The notes beneath the pieces were generated by a model. The model saw nothing but the letters and a program-made list of their open reading frames with translations. It was not told where the DNA came from and searched no databases. Both the position numbers and the translations under genes were made by a program. From Cristatella mucedo (lineage: Eukaryota > Bryozoa > Phylactolaemata > Cristatellidae), in assembly GCA_009760855.2 (NCBI GenBank), contig WPIO01000041.1, positions 2,929,501 through 2,993,500 of the forward strand: DNA of 64,000 nt, in the 5' to 3' direction. Below are positions 1 to 50,200 of the stretch, one piece after another. The first letter of the stretch is position 1, and the number at the start of each line of letters is the position of its first letter.

Positions 1-162
1 GCCGGACGTACTGCTCGCGCGGCGCCGGCAGCGCCGCACGAGCCTCGCTCGCCTCGCTCGCCAGAATCGAAGGTCGAGACTCGCGTCGCTCTGTCGGTGC
101 CAGTTCGGCGGCCTCGTTGAGCGCGACGGCCGCCGACGACGAGCCGCTGCCGCCGGGCGGCC

Positions 163-23899
<23,737 letters not shown>

Positions 23900-25010
23900 G
23901 CCACGTGACCAACGACGTACGATAGAATAGCCGTACAGCGAGCCCCATGCGATCGCATGGCACTGCTCTCTGGCCTACTGCTGCGCTGGTGCCTCTAGGT
24001 GCTGCGCCGTCCGTGCTTGAAAAGTCTCGGAGGCTTCGAAATTTCTAAGCTTAGAAATCCCGGTGGACGGACAGATCTGATTGAACCAGTTGCACGTAGC
24101 CACAGACTTGCCACCGGTCAGCAACTGCTGCAGGAGATTCTGTTGGCAACATCCACTCACCGTGTGAGTGGTTTACGGTGGCGATCTGGCATAGGCGAAG
24201 CGCTCAGGTCGGCGGTCAGGGTCCCGATTATTTGCAGACTCATCTTCCTGTAGGCCTGGCAAATGGGCTTATTTTTTTAGACTCCACGAGCACTCCACGC
24301 CTTGCTTCGTCCTGACTGTGCTCGCAGACTGTTCGGCGACCGACTCATCTTCCTGGCACATGGGGCCTTTTTTGTAATTCCTCGAGCTGGCCTCGATCAC
24401 GTGACAGCCACCAGCTCGATGACAGTGCAAGTTGCAGTGCGTTCTGCTGTGCTGGCTTTTGATGGTGGCGACTGAACTCGAATTGCAGCCCTTGCATTGG
24501 CTGCATGCCAAGCTCACTGGGAGCGTTTAGCTATCGGAGAAATCAAAAGCTAGGAGGCTTCGGCTTTCGACATATCGGGACAGCGACTGAGGCACTCACT
24601 ACGTTTCTGCCACTAACAGATGGAAAATTGGGACAAATAGCAAATTCACAGCAGAGCCCTGCTGTGAATTTGTACAAAGTACACTATAGGGGCTGCTGCT
24701 AGCGCTGACAGGTAGGGAGGAGGGAGGCGCTACCATGGAATTAGAGCTACCGTGGAATAGATATCACGAAGGAGGGCAACCCCGCAAAGGACACTGCTTA
24801 CGACTTGCCCAGACATTGCAGCTCTCACCACAGACTGTTGCTGCTGCTGCTGTGCTTATGGTCAAAGTGTGAATGCATGCATGCATGCACGGCTGAGCTC
24901 GCAAGTTCTCTTGCGTTTGTTCACTAACCATTTTCAAAAGTATTTAAATCTTAATTTAATCAATGGAATTCTAGCTGAAAAATAAACTTGGCCGAATCAC
25001 TGCCGAGCCG
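23900..25010 (+). other. RhoGEF 3' UTR with AATAAA
   Basis: About 1.1 kb follows the stop codon with no coding exon recognised. It holds AATAAA at 24981-24986 and a GT-rich stretch (gagtttgttcagtgtat) about 25 bases later, the expected layout for a poly(A) site. A short CATG repeat lies at 24874-24887. Confidence 0.5.
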
Positions 25011-25394
25011 AGTTTGTTCAGTGTATACGTCCAATCCAGCGCTAGCAGTGTTTTCGCTAAGGCAGCAGAAAAAAAGAGATGAATTTATGTCACTGCAGCA
25101 ATGTTAGCACATAGACCTGTTGATGGGGCACTTGTCTCCGCCTCAACAGGGCGGCTGTACGAGGGAGGTGAGGCTCAGAAGACGACGGGCGGATGTAACG
25201 GCTGCTGCCGTACTGCAGTCATTACCTCAAGCACAGCCCACGTGACCGATGCTGGTCCTTGAGGCACCTGACATGGTGAAGTAGGTGCCTCCAAGCACAG
25301 CCGGCGAGTCGTCGATGCAGCATGGTGCAAATATCCGGGTATGGCCCGATAGCCAAGCTCACACCAATTAAGAACGCTAACATACTAACAAATC

Positions 25395-26160
25395 CAAATG
25401 TCATTAACACATAATAATAATAACAAAATTACCCCATTTGTATAGCACCCTAAAAGATCTAAATCTATCTTGGCATTTCACATATCATGAAAAGGAAGTA
25501 GATCAATATGGTTAGTGATCACGTGCGACAACACTGTGTCATTATGCTTAAGTACACGAAGGAACAATTCACTCCGACCCAGCAAATGATGTGTTGAGGT
25601 ACAGGTGAGTTTCGTGGCTTCTTTTGAAATGTGAGCGCGGGGTATGTAGTGACATCAGTCGGGAGAGTGAGGCTTTGGAAGAGTACTAACTAAATAAATA
25701 CACACTAAAGGATTTGAGGTTGGTTAGAGACACAGCTACCTAGTTAGTCAAAGGGTCTGATTTACGATGCTAAGGCTGAATGATAGATAATATTGACAGC
25801 ACAGCGCATGGGTGACCGGCTCATGTTTTGCTTTGTATAAAATGTTGTGTTGATAGTTTATATTAGTGTTTAGCTCTTCAGCTATTTTATGTGACGCCGT
25901 CCCATCCCTACCCAGCTAATGCTTTAGGGAACAGGTATGTTTTTAGCTTCTCTTTAAATGCTGTAAGGAAATTGAAGTCAGTCAACAGAGAGTTTCAATC
26001 TTTAGGACTATACTATGGCAGCCATGTTATCTGCGGGATTTGAGATTTTAGTGGCGCAGCTAAGCGACTTGAGTCAGAAGAGCGGACGCGGTACCAAGCG
26101 AATCCTGGGGGGGGGGGGGTAAAGTAAAATGTCCGATAGGTGCAAGAATAAGTGAATGAC
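25395..26160 (-). mobile_element. LINE-A copies, minus strand (two fragments)
   Basis: 25405-25760 and 25870-26110 both show, on the minus strand, the C-terminal nucleotide block (AAAGCCT, ACATTTAAAAAGAAGC) and the 3' UTR. The first also has hairpin and AAT tail. 3' of the RhoGEF poly(A) signal. Confidence 0.65.
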
Positions 26161-26394
26161 GAAACGTGCGAGTGAACGACAGAGTCGTGAAGTCGATACG
26201 CTGTTTGTTTCTGAGCAAATGCACGTCCTGCAAAACATTGGCAGCAACAAACAGCTGTGTCAAGTCTTAAAACACACAGTAGCAATGAATAGAAAAGAAG
26301 TGTAGCCGAGTTCCAGGGGTCAGAGGCCACTTCCCGCCAAGCCCCGCCATACTCTGGCCATGAACCATAAAGCCACTGAAGTAACCAAGCCACT

Positions 26395-26490
26395 AACCAT
26401 ATTGACATGGTTCCCTTAAAGCAAATTTAAAACGACAAGAAAGAGATTTTGTTATTTGAGGGGGCTTCACAAATGTCTTATTCGTATCAT
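26395..26490 (+). mobile_element. LINE-A tail, decayed
   Basis: GGTTCCCTTAAAGCAAATTT, AAACGACAAGAAAGAGATTT and GAGGGGGCTTCACAAATG. The built-in acceptor CAG is mutated to AAG here. Confidence 0.65.
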
Positions 26491-26973
26491 TCAATCAAAG
26501 CGGCGTGGCCTTTATTGAGGGATTTGCTGTATATCCTGACTGGAACTTATTTGCTAGGTTCTAAGTCTCGGTGCAAGAGTTTAGTTGGTCTGCCACTGTC
26601 CGTTCCCGTGTCTTTGATATGAGCAGCAGTTGACAGGAGACTGAGCAAAAGTTGCTGAAGTTCTGGCCTAGTGTTGCCTTCTTAATGAGTGGCCTAACCA
26701 GCCTTTCATAAAGATTCGAGGACACAATTTGAAGCTAAGGGCACATTTATTACGTTAGTCATGCAGGCAAAAGCAGTAGATCTACGCATTTCACGAGAAG
26801 AACAGTCGGTATAGGGTCTAGCGGGCTAGTGGTCATCTTAGACAGGGAGATAAACTTCCAGGGAAGGTCAATAGTGGCCTCAGGCTTCCGGAGAGGAGTC
26901 CAATGGTGACTTCACCTTGGGGAATAAACTCATCTATCTTGCTGAATAAAAGTTATAATGATAATAAGGGTAA

Positions 26974-28469
26974 ATGTCAAGAAAATACCAATAAAATTTG
27001 TCAGACAATCAAATGTGTTTATGGTACCTTTCGAAAGACAAATATATTATAACTGGGATCGGAAGTTCTGACGATTTCCACGGCTTGGCTCCTTCGTACC
27101 TAGCTGAACTGCTGCATCAGTTTCAGCCTGTTCGCGCCCTCAGGTCCTGTGTGGACAATAAATTAGCTGTTCCATTTCTCGGCTTAAAGACCGTTGGCGA
27201 CAGAAGCTTTAGCTCTGCAGGTCCTAGACTGGAACTCGCTTCCACAGCTCTTACGCAACAACAACTACTGCCGACTATGGCACATCTTTTTCAGCGGTCC
27301 TGAGCTGCTACTTCCATGCTACTCACTACCTCAACTGCTCTCCTGACTCTTTGCTATGCTTCCAACTTTCTCTTTGCTTCGTGAGATGAAGTCTGTTGGC
27401 TACCGAATGCGTACCGAAAGTCGCTTAGGCTGTGAGTGCGCTATACAAAATTCTCCTGCGTAACACCCACATGGTCTTTATGACTTTGTGGAGCTACAGA
27501 CGGAGATACATTACATTACATGAAAGGAAAATTGGTTTTGCCAACAACGTCTAACCCGGATGTAAACCGGAAGCACCAAATCTACAAATGAAAAATTTAC
27601 CTATCTCAGCATCATATGCGACTTGTATACCAACTTGTCGAATCTTGGTAGATCGCGATATACGCTTTAAGCTTGTTGAGGTGCATACTTGTGACTTTCA
27701 TACAGCTTAATTTCTAGGGTTGGTTGGTGACTTGTAAATTAAATAACAACTAATATTTCACATGTCGGAATGAAATTTGAAATGTGAGTGTCAGCACTGC
27801 TTGCTTGACTCTAGTTTTTAATATTTTTTATTTTGGCTTGATACGATTGGTTCTATATGTCCACGATAATGGAAAATAAAGCCGCATGACGTTTTATGAC
27901 TATACCAAGTTATGCCAACCACGCCTAACCCAGATGTAAACCGGAAGCAACCAATCTACGAACGAAAAATATACCGATCTATATGTCCATGATTACGGAA
28001 AGTAAAGCTCCAGGACGTTTGATGACGTATACAGTCAAATGTATCAAACCGAAATAAAAAAATATTAAAGAGTAGAGTCAAGCAAGCAGAGCCAAACTCA
28101 CATTTCAAGTTTCTTTTCGATACGTGAAATATTAGTAGTTATGTAATTTACAAGGCACCAACTAACCCTGGAAATGAAGCTGTATGAAAGTCTCAGGTAT
28201 GCACCTCAACAAGCTTCAAGCGTATATCGCGATCTACCAAGATTCGACAAGTTGGGATACAAGTCGCATACAATGCTGAGATCGGTACATTTTTCATTTG
28301 TAGCTTCCGGTTTACATCTGGGTTAGACGTGCTTGGCATAACCGATTTTTCTTTCATGTGGAAGTCGTCAGAACTTCCGATCCCAGTTCTAATATATTTG
28401 TCTTCGATAGGTACCATAAACACACCATATTTGATTGTCGGACTAATTTTATAGGTATTTTCTTGACAT
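26974..28469. mobile_element. Fold-back element with about 430-bp inverted arms
   Basis: The outer ends ATGTCAAGAAAATACC (26974) and GGTATTTTCTTGACAT (28469) are inverted, and the similarity continues inward for about 430 bp. Left arm: 26974-27081 plus 27520-27850. Right arm: 28042-28469. The left arm is split by a LINE-B insertion. Both arms carry a GATGTAAACCGGAAGC motif. No transposase is seen and no clear target-site duplication was found. It is a non-autonomous hairpin (Foldback-type) element by structure; its family is unknown to me. Confidence 0.85.
27082..27519 (+). mobile_element. LINE-B 3' end inserted in the fold-back arm
   Basis: Begins in the reverse-transcriptase C-terminal end (GLAPSYLAELL, RALRSCVDNKLAVPFLGLKT), then the 3' UTR with GTTGGCTACCGAATGCGTAC and GTCGCTTAGGCTGTGAGTGC, ending CATTACATTACA. 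The fold-back sequence resumes immediately (ATGAAAGG). Confidence 0.85.
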
Positions 28470-28559
28470 GCCCCCATAATGTCTTTGTATAGCACCCTCA
28501 GAGATGATCTCCGATAGCCCTCATAGGTATGTCAGTCGATTGACAGTCAGTCTCGATCC

Positions 28560-29250
28560 TTGAGAGCCACAAGACTTGACTTGTTTAGCTCACTGCTTCC
28601 TAGTCTACCGGCATGTGCAATCAAGCGCTTACTGCTGATGCACAACTCTGCAGCTAGGCTTGTCTATCGTGAGTGCGGCAGCTGCCACATCACACAACTT
28701 CTCACCGAACTGCACTGACAAGCAATGGACCGACTTCAAGGTTTTGTCACTCACTTTTAAGTCCATTCTTTCTTTGGCTCCAGCCTACATATCAGACCTA
28801 CTCCCCCCACCAGGCTGAGCATTGTACCGTCTGCTTTTCGGAATCTTAATTGGTTACCTATACCTCGTGCAAATCTCAAATCCTTTGGAGACTGTGCGTT
28901 TAGTTCGTATGCTCCCAAAGCCTGGAACTCACTCCCGACTTGCGTCACGACATCCTCTGACCTTACCACATTTAAAAAGCAACTAAAACGCATCTGTTTA
29001 TGACAGCATTTATGGGTCCCTGTGATTCGACCTTTACGTGCTTATGCTTGCTGACACTGTGCATGCTGCTGCCACATATCCTTAACCATACTTGCATGCT
29101 GACCCTGTGCATGTCACCACTAACCAGTTATTCTTGTTTATTGAGCATGCTACCACTAACCATTCGATCGTGCTTCCTTTGCAGCGAATGTAAAGTGCCT
29201 TTAGAGGTTGAATTCTCTGAGGGCACAATATCTAATGTATTATTATTATT
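28560..29250 (+). mobile_element. LINE-A 3' part, longest well-preserved copy
   Basis: Reverse-transcriptase end (ACTCTGCAGCTAGGCTTGTC, TTTTGTCACTCACTTTTAAG), GTATGCTCCCAAAGCCTGGA, 3' UTR, CTAACCATTCGATCGTGCTT then CCTTTGCAG, hairpin and an ATT tail at 29236-29250. A minus-strand tail remnant lies at 28480-28520. Confidence 0.85.
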
Positions 29251-30449
29251 TTCAAAAGACAAGACCAAACTAGTGTTATACTATTGTGGCTGGAGCCTAA
29301 GTGAACAGCCGCACACACGACTGGCGCATCACGTAAATCGAATGGTGTCCTCTTTCCTGCGGGAGGGCTAATAATAAGGCTTTTCCAGCACTACAATTCC
29401 TGATATCCGATCAATCCTTATAGCAGTGAAGCAAATACTATGCAATATTCTTCTTGAGAGTGTCTTTGCGCACAGGATCAGATCAAAAGACACTGCGCAT
29501 CCCAAAGCTAAGTAAGCCAGAACGATCGCAGGCAGCATCCCTCCACCATGCACTGTGCAAACTAGCGATGCCTCGCAAACAAAACGCTAGCCACAAAGCA
29601 ATTAAAGGGTTATATATTAGTCTTTTGGACAAATGTAGATATGCCGTTACACTCGTGGTCACATTGCATTAAATGTATGGTACATATACAGCATATACAT
29701 GCATATAATGTGTGTATAAATGGCCTTCATTTAAGGTAATAAAAATATTTAACTTGGTTCTTCTGGTTTTACAGAACAGCAAAGAAAGATGCTGACACAA
29801 TGTGAAGCAACAAGCAATCCATACGAGGCGTAGGTGCGATCACGGCTGCACGGCTCCTGCAGTCCTCCACACGGATCCGAGTGCACTAGAATAGGGGTTG
29901 GTATCTAGGACCTCATTAGGATCCGTTAGGCGAATAAAGGCATCGATCGTAAAAGTACACACCGACGGGTGGGCATGGCACCTACAGCGAGCTCGCAAGC
30001 CGGCGTCCCTGTGCAGCAAGGGAATGAACGGAGCGAGTAGAGGTAAAGCAGAGCAGTCGCGAGCAGCAGCCGCTACCCAAGACACATGATCCTCTACCCG
30101 TCACTGCCATGACAGTCCTGCTAGCGCACCCAGCATCCAAAGACGCCACTGCTGCCGCGAGCTGCTGCTGCTCAAAAGCTGACACGTTTAGCCGACAAAG
30201 CAGGCACCTAATGGTCGAAGCTAGCGCACCAGCTACTCCCGCCGCCCGTGCGTGCTCTAACAGCAGCAGGTTGCCCGGGGTCAAATAGCAAGTCGGCTGA
30301 GAAAGAGGTGGTGGCCAGGTCGGCTCTTTCTTCCGGCGGCAGCTGAGGCACCCGCCGTTGCCAACTCCGCATGGAAAAGGAACCGCGATCGTTCAGCACC
30401 ATATCAGAAGCATATGGCAGCGGCAACCGGTGGGGAAAAGTCGGCGGCA
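29137..30449 (-). other. numb: Possible numb 3' UTR
   Basis: No minus-strand AATAAA was seen close to the numb stop. The first is at 29142-29137, inside a LINE-A copy, which would give a 1.3-kb 3' UTR. The stretch 29260-30200 shows no gene or repeat I recognise. Tentative. Confidence 0.25.
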
Positions 30450-44788
<14,339 letters not shown>

Positions 44789-45239
44789 GTCGGCATCAAG
44801 CTCTGCGCCGCCGAGGTAGCTGCGGCGCAACTGGTCCAAGAAGCCCGAGGCTAAAAGCGGGCTGCCGTGGAGAGCTGAAACGCACAGAGTCAGAAAGCGG
44901 CTTCCGTCAGTCTTCTGCATCGGCAAAGCCCTCTCGGTGAAAGGCTCACAACGGCTCGAAATAAGCAGCCGAAGTGATGCTTGAGACACACAGAGGTCAG
45001 CGGCAAAGTAGATGAGGACTTCCACAGCAGGATCAGCATGCCCCAGCTTCGCAAAAATCTTTCCCGTGAGCACCAGTCGGGAGGAGGGGGAAGGACAGAT
45101 TACGCCGGCAGCCAGCCGAGGTTCAGAAATTTGATCAGCTTTCTAGGCTACCAGACCTGCTATGATGTATCCAACACACACACAACCACCACACCTTGCC
45201 CCGATCAGGGGCAACCCACAGTCAAGTGATGAGGCCACC

Positions 45240-45795
45240 AGCTGCTGCACTGCTAGCAGAGAGGTGCGCATGAACAGGGTAGTTGCACAGGCAAGGGCAG
45301 CATAGCCAATTTAATAATAAAAATGATAATAACAAACAGCTTTCACCCGTAACAAATCACGGAAGACTCTTTAGAAGAAGCTTTGCTCTAGAAGGCGTAC
45401 CCAAGTGTCCACCGACCTATCTACCTAGATCTATCGACCTACCACCGACCTAACTGGTGAGCCTGCTCCACGACTGCCAAGGTTAGAATCTTTCAACTTC
45501 GACGCGAGTTGACAAACGACAAACGCACATAGACATGCACAAATGAGCACATTATCACTCTCTTTTTGACACTCATCGTTGCTAAACCGTCGTTGTAAAA
45601 CTATAAATATATCACAAAGGACTCAATGTAGGAAACAGTTTTACAGACTAATAAAAAAACCTAGCTAGGGCTCGATAATTATGCTGCAAAGAAAGCATGT
45701 CTATGTAGTTAGTGGTACCGTGCAAAGTGCGAGCATGTGTGAGCAAGTACAAAAGTACAAAAATCCAAAGAGCCCAGCAAATACTGTGAAGAACA
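45240..45795. other. Upstream of numb exon 1, nothing recognised
   Basis: No exon, RNA gene or repeat family could be supported. Short CTAC/ATCTA repeats lie at 45410-45450. Confidence 0.4.
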
Positions 45796-46400
45796 GGTGG
45801 GCTTTGGCTTGTTTTTAAATGTCAAGTCATATATGATTCGACCTTTATGTGCGTATCCGTGCTGACACTGTTCATGCTGCCACTAACCACACTTGCATGC
45901 TGACCCTGTGCATGTCACCCCTAACCCTGTTATTCTTGTCGTTCATCGAGCAAGCTACCACTAACCATTCATTCGTGTTTTCTTTGCAGCAACTATAAAG
46001 CACCTAGAAAGAGATTGGGTTCTCTAAGGGAGCTTTATCAAGTGTATTATTACTATTAAGTCAGGATATTGTGACGCCTGTTGGAAGTGAGCTCCTGGCT
46101 TTGGGAGCATACCAATTAGCATAGCAATACCATACGCATGGCCTCCAAAAGATTTGAGGCTGGTTCGGGGCAGAGCTAAACGACTTGTGCCAGAAGAACC
46201 AATGGTACGGTGTCTAATATGATTGACAAGCAGTTCGAATAGGTAGGCTGGAGCAAGGGAATGAAGAGACCTAAAACTGGGTGACAAAACTGCAAAGCGT
46301 ATGCGCAGCTTGATCGGTAACCAGTGCAAGTAAGCAAGGCATCGCGACGTTCGCGACAGACAAGCATGACTGCAGAGTTTTGCACTAACTGTAAACAGCT
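45795..46400. mobile_element. Head-to-head LINE-A fragments
   Basis: 45800-46055 on the plus strand: 3' UTR and hairpin. 46060-46400 on the minus strand: reverse-transcriptase end reading MHWLPIKLRIRF and SLHSLAPAYLFELL. The two meet at an ATT-rich junction. Confidence 0.8.
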
Positions 46401-47059
46401 CCCTTCATCTTGTCTTGCTTACACTGCCAGTTCGGACAGCACAGGCTGCCCTGTGCGTTTTCTCCAGGGAGCCTGATCAGAAGCAACTACACACGTGCAC
46501 ACACGGGCACACGCACGCATGAACAGACACACCACTCCACGGATCGGGGCCCAGTGGCATAGTAGTCCGGGCATAGTCGTCCGGGCACAGTGGACAGCCG
46601 ATCTGGTGCTAACTGCTAGCAAATGGAAACTCTAGTTGGAGTGGGCAAGTTGGCATAAATTTTGTCGCTGGTTTCATTCAGAGATCCGAGGGGTTCAACC
46701 ACCACGATGAATGCGACTTTTCTCTTCCTTCCTGGTGCTACTGTGTGTACATCATCTGGGATTATACTGTGTGTACATCATCTGCGGTGTTCTGCATCAG
46801 TCTGGCCTCTGGTGCAGTCGTTCGACTGCCGGAATGCGAAAGTGCTTAGTCAAGTAATCTTTGTAGCGGTTGCTCTAACGCCCCGAGTGCCACTCCCCAG
46901 CCCAGCCACATCTAAGCGGCTGCAAGTCGAATGGAGGGCACCACACAGGACTCTCCGTTCACGCGCAGGCCAGAGAATGCTCAACATTCCTTGCATTCTT
47001 CTTTCTTTTCTTTTACCATCAGAGCTCTCGAGTCCACGTCCCCTGACCGTTTGTATGGC

Positions 47060-47218
47060 GCCCTATTGCGCCGAGAGAACATCAAAATCTCTATTCAGGC
47101 ACTTCACGTATGCCACGGGGCTCGAGCCCGCAACCACGGTCATCAAATGCATTCACCTTGACCTTGGTCGATGCAAGCACATTAACCACTGGGCCAAGCC
47201 AGCATCGACTGCAACACG
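47060..47218 (-). mobile_element. SINE-2 copy
   Basis: Minus strand: TTGGCCCAGTGGTTAATGTG (A box region), B box TGCGGGCTCGAGCCC, CGTGAAGTGCCTGAATAGAG and a truncated hairpin side. Confidence 0.8.
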
Positions 47219-47219
47219 G

Positions 47220-50200
47220 CCGGAGTGAACTCAAAGGCACAGCTAACAGGAGGCTCTTTGGATGAAGGTGAAGCAGGCGAAGCTCGGCTCTCACTTTCGT
47301 CTTCACCTTCAGTGCCACTGAATCTGGCGTCCCCAGCCGGCTAGCACACAGACAGCGGGAAGGTACGCTAGGGCACCACCGAACCATAGCTCGATACAGT
47401 ACTATTTATTGCTGCCTCACTCCTTCCGGGAAGGCCGATCAGACGAACCCTTCAGACCTATGCATTCCGGGAGGGGGAGGAGGAAAATCAGGCCACTCTC
47501 GCTCACCTCATCAGACAGCCGTGGAGAGGGCGACTGCTAGGCAGTGGCCGAGCTATAAGGCTACGTGGCAGCCACGTGTGGCAGCCTGCAGTATGGCTGC
47601 CCAACTCGGCAGCCTAAAAAGCTCACGTCTGGGAATATCCACAGCAGCCTATCGTATCAGCAGTCGCGTCAGCTGGTCTGTGCCCCTCTTAAAGCAAAAT
47701 GATTCTTCTCTCAGAATCCATTCCAAGGCAAGCAAATTCCTAGTCCAAAAACTCATGCTAGAACTTTGTGTCTTCTTGCAGTCTATAATAAATGTCGTAA
47801 GGATCACTCTCTCCTACCTAGCTAGCTAGTACAGGACTGCAAACGTATCCAAGATCCTTAGAATGAAACAGGCTACCTGTTCAGGTCGTCTGCTTCGCCT
47901 AGAATATGGGTTTTTCATCTATAAAAACTGCTGCCTGCTGGAGTTTCTTCATTATGTTATAGCTGTGGTGGTTTCCCGACCACATGCGGTCGCCCAAGTA
48001 CATTTCTCAGCGAGGCAGGGGGATAGTGGTCGCCGGGAATTCATTCCGAGTCGACTTAATATACAACCTATAGCAAGAGAGGGAGAGAGAGTTGCATGGC
48101 TTCACTTGGGATGTCGAATGGAGGCTAAACCAGCATGCTGGCTATTGCAAACCAGCACCTCTGACCATTTTCTAGAATTCTGCTATGTCAGCAGTACCCC
48201 CTCCCACTCCCACGCCCACATCACAATGGAACGTGACATCCGGTTCGGTCACGTGACAAGAAAAATATACCTTTACTCGTGGTTCACTTCCGGCTCATCA
48301 GGGCTCAAGTCACATGTACTAAGCTATGAAGCACTGGAGGTGCTGAATTGCTAGCAGCCATGGCTGCGAATTTGTTGCCTGACTGATTCGGTACTGCAGA
48401 TGTTCGGACATTTCTCCACAGCAGAATCAAGGCAGTAGGATACCAGATGGCTAGAGAACTCTTGCCACGATACCAGATGGTGGCTATGGCAACCATTGCG
48501 TAGGTGGCAGCAAAAGGTACGCAGTATCAAATCAATTGGACAACACACTTTGCCATCCCACTTTGCCATCTGACCAACGACCAGGACCTGAGGCCATTTA
48601 ATTACAAAATCACAACCAACGACAGCCATCTGTTAGAGCAAAATGAGGAAGCATTTTTCTTTTTTGCCGAATGAAAATCACGAAACCTGCAAAGCAGACG
48701 AAATGCTCAACCGATGCCATTAAGCAGCACATCAACATACCCACTTTCTTACAGTGAGTATAGAGAGAGTACAGGCCCGGATTCTACGAAGTAGTTTGCA
48801 ACCAGGGGATAGGAGCCATGCTATTGCTTATTGTGCTGATGGCCAACTCGGTACACACCAGCTAGGATTAGCCTCTTATATCAGCCTCCAGTCCGGAGCT
48901 TGAATCAGCCTCTAGTCGGGAGCTACGCCCATCCCCCTGTCTGAAACTTTCCGGCAGCATAAAACTATTCGTTATGGGCATGACACGTAGAGCAGTGCCA
49001 CCTTTCCTAATGTTGGAAGGCCACCAAACAAGAATGAAGGAAAATAGCCAACGTCAGCAGCCATAGGGGTGGGGGGCTCTGCCAAACACCAACCTTACAA
49101 ATCTGGTCACCAGGTTAAGTGATAAGAGGTCTGGCGGGAAAGACACGATGGCAGAAACACAGACAAAATTGAAGTGCCCGATTCTCCGTCACCATGCCTT
49201 AATGATTCATAAGAGATGAAGCGACTGCCGGAAGAGCAGCAAATAGGTACTGGAAGCAGCACTAAGCAGGACTAAAGGCTGTTCTAGCTCACCCTGTCCG
49301 ACCCCTTATTGCCACACCCACCGTCAAAACTATTTTCCGACTGAGCCCTTTAGCTAAGAAGTAATTCCCAAGCCAGTGCGATGCCAGAAGAATCGATCTA
49401 TCACAGTGCATCTTAATAGGAAACTTCATGCAAAGAAGGTGTTCTGTAGAGAGCAGTGCTTAAAACAGCCTAATTCCACAATTCTTTTTAAAAATGGCAG
49501 CCATGACACATTCTGGGCATTATGGGTCGAGTCTATTGTTATCACTGACCTGCATAGTGGACAGGGTCCCCTAGACGAGACTTCAGACAAAATTTTGATG
49601 CAAGTGACAGCCATAGAATTCCAACGTAATGCTACGTATCTGCACCTGTAACTCTCAAGCCACAAGAATTAAGTGAGTGTATTACAAAACTACACAATTA
49701 ACCATTACCCTAAAGAAGGACACTTGCATCAGCTTAGAATGCTAATGGTAAGTGATCCCACATTTTATTTTGGCCACAAACCTCTGCAGTACAAACTGGA
49801 GTAATTACTTGCAGGCTGCACTTGGGGCACTGCATCAGGCCCAGGGTGGTTCAATGGTATAGTAGCTGGTTTCAACCTGCTTGGGGTTGCACATGAGACT
49901 GCAAAAGTACTTTTTCCAGATCAAGGCCAGTACTGATCGATTCCAAAAAAAAAGCGAAACGGTCTTCTTCTGGCAGATCAAAGAAACCATATCACAAACA
50001 CATGCTGGCAGTAAAGGCAGTGCTGGCTAACAGGGCAGTGCTAAGCAGGGCAGTGCTGGCTAACAGGCCCCATTGGGGACCCTTGTCTGACATGAATGTC
50101 ATTGACTCTGGCACATGACTGACTGGCATTGCTAGGCAGGGATGGATCACCACTCATGCATAAATAAGTCGCTTGGCACGGACTGGTCAACCAAGCTTCT

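Noticed and set aside
28193-28495. 100-codon frame in the fold-back right arm, partly kept in the left arm
   Set aside because: The left arm has stops and frame changes and no domain is recognised; likely chance in an inverted repeat.
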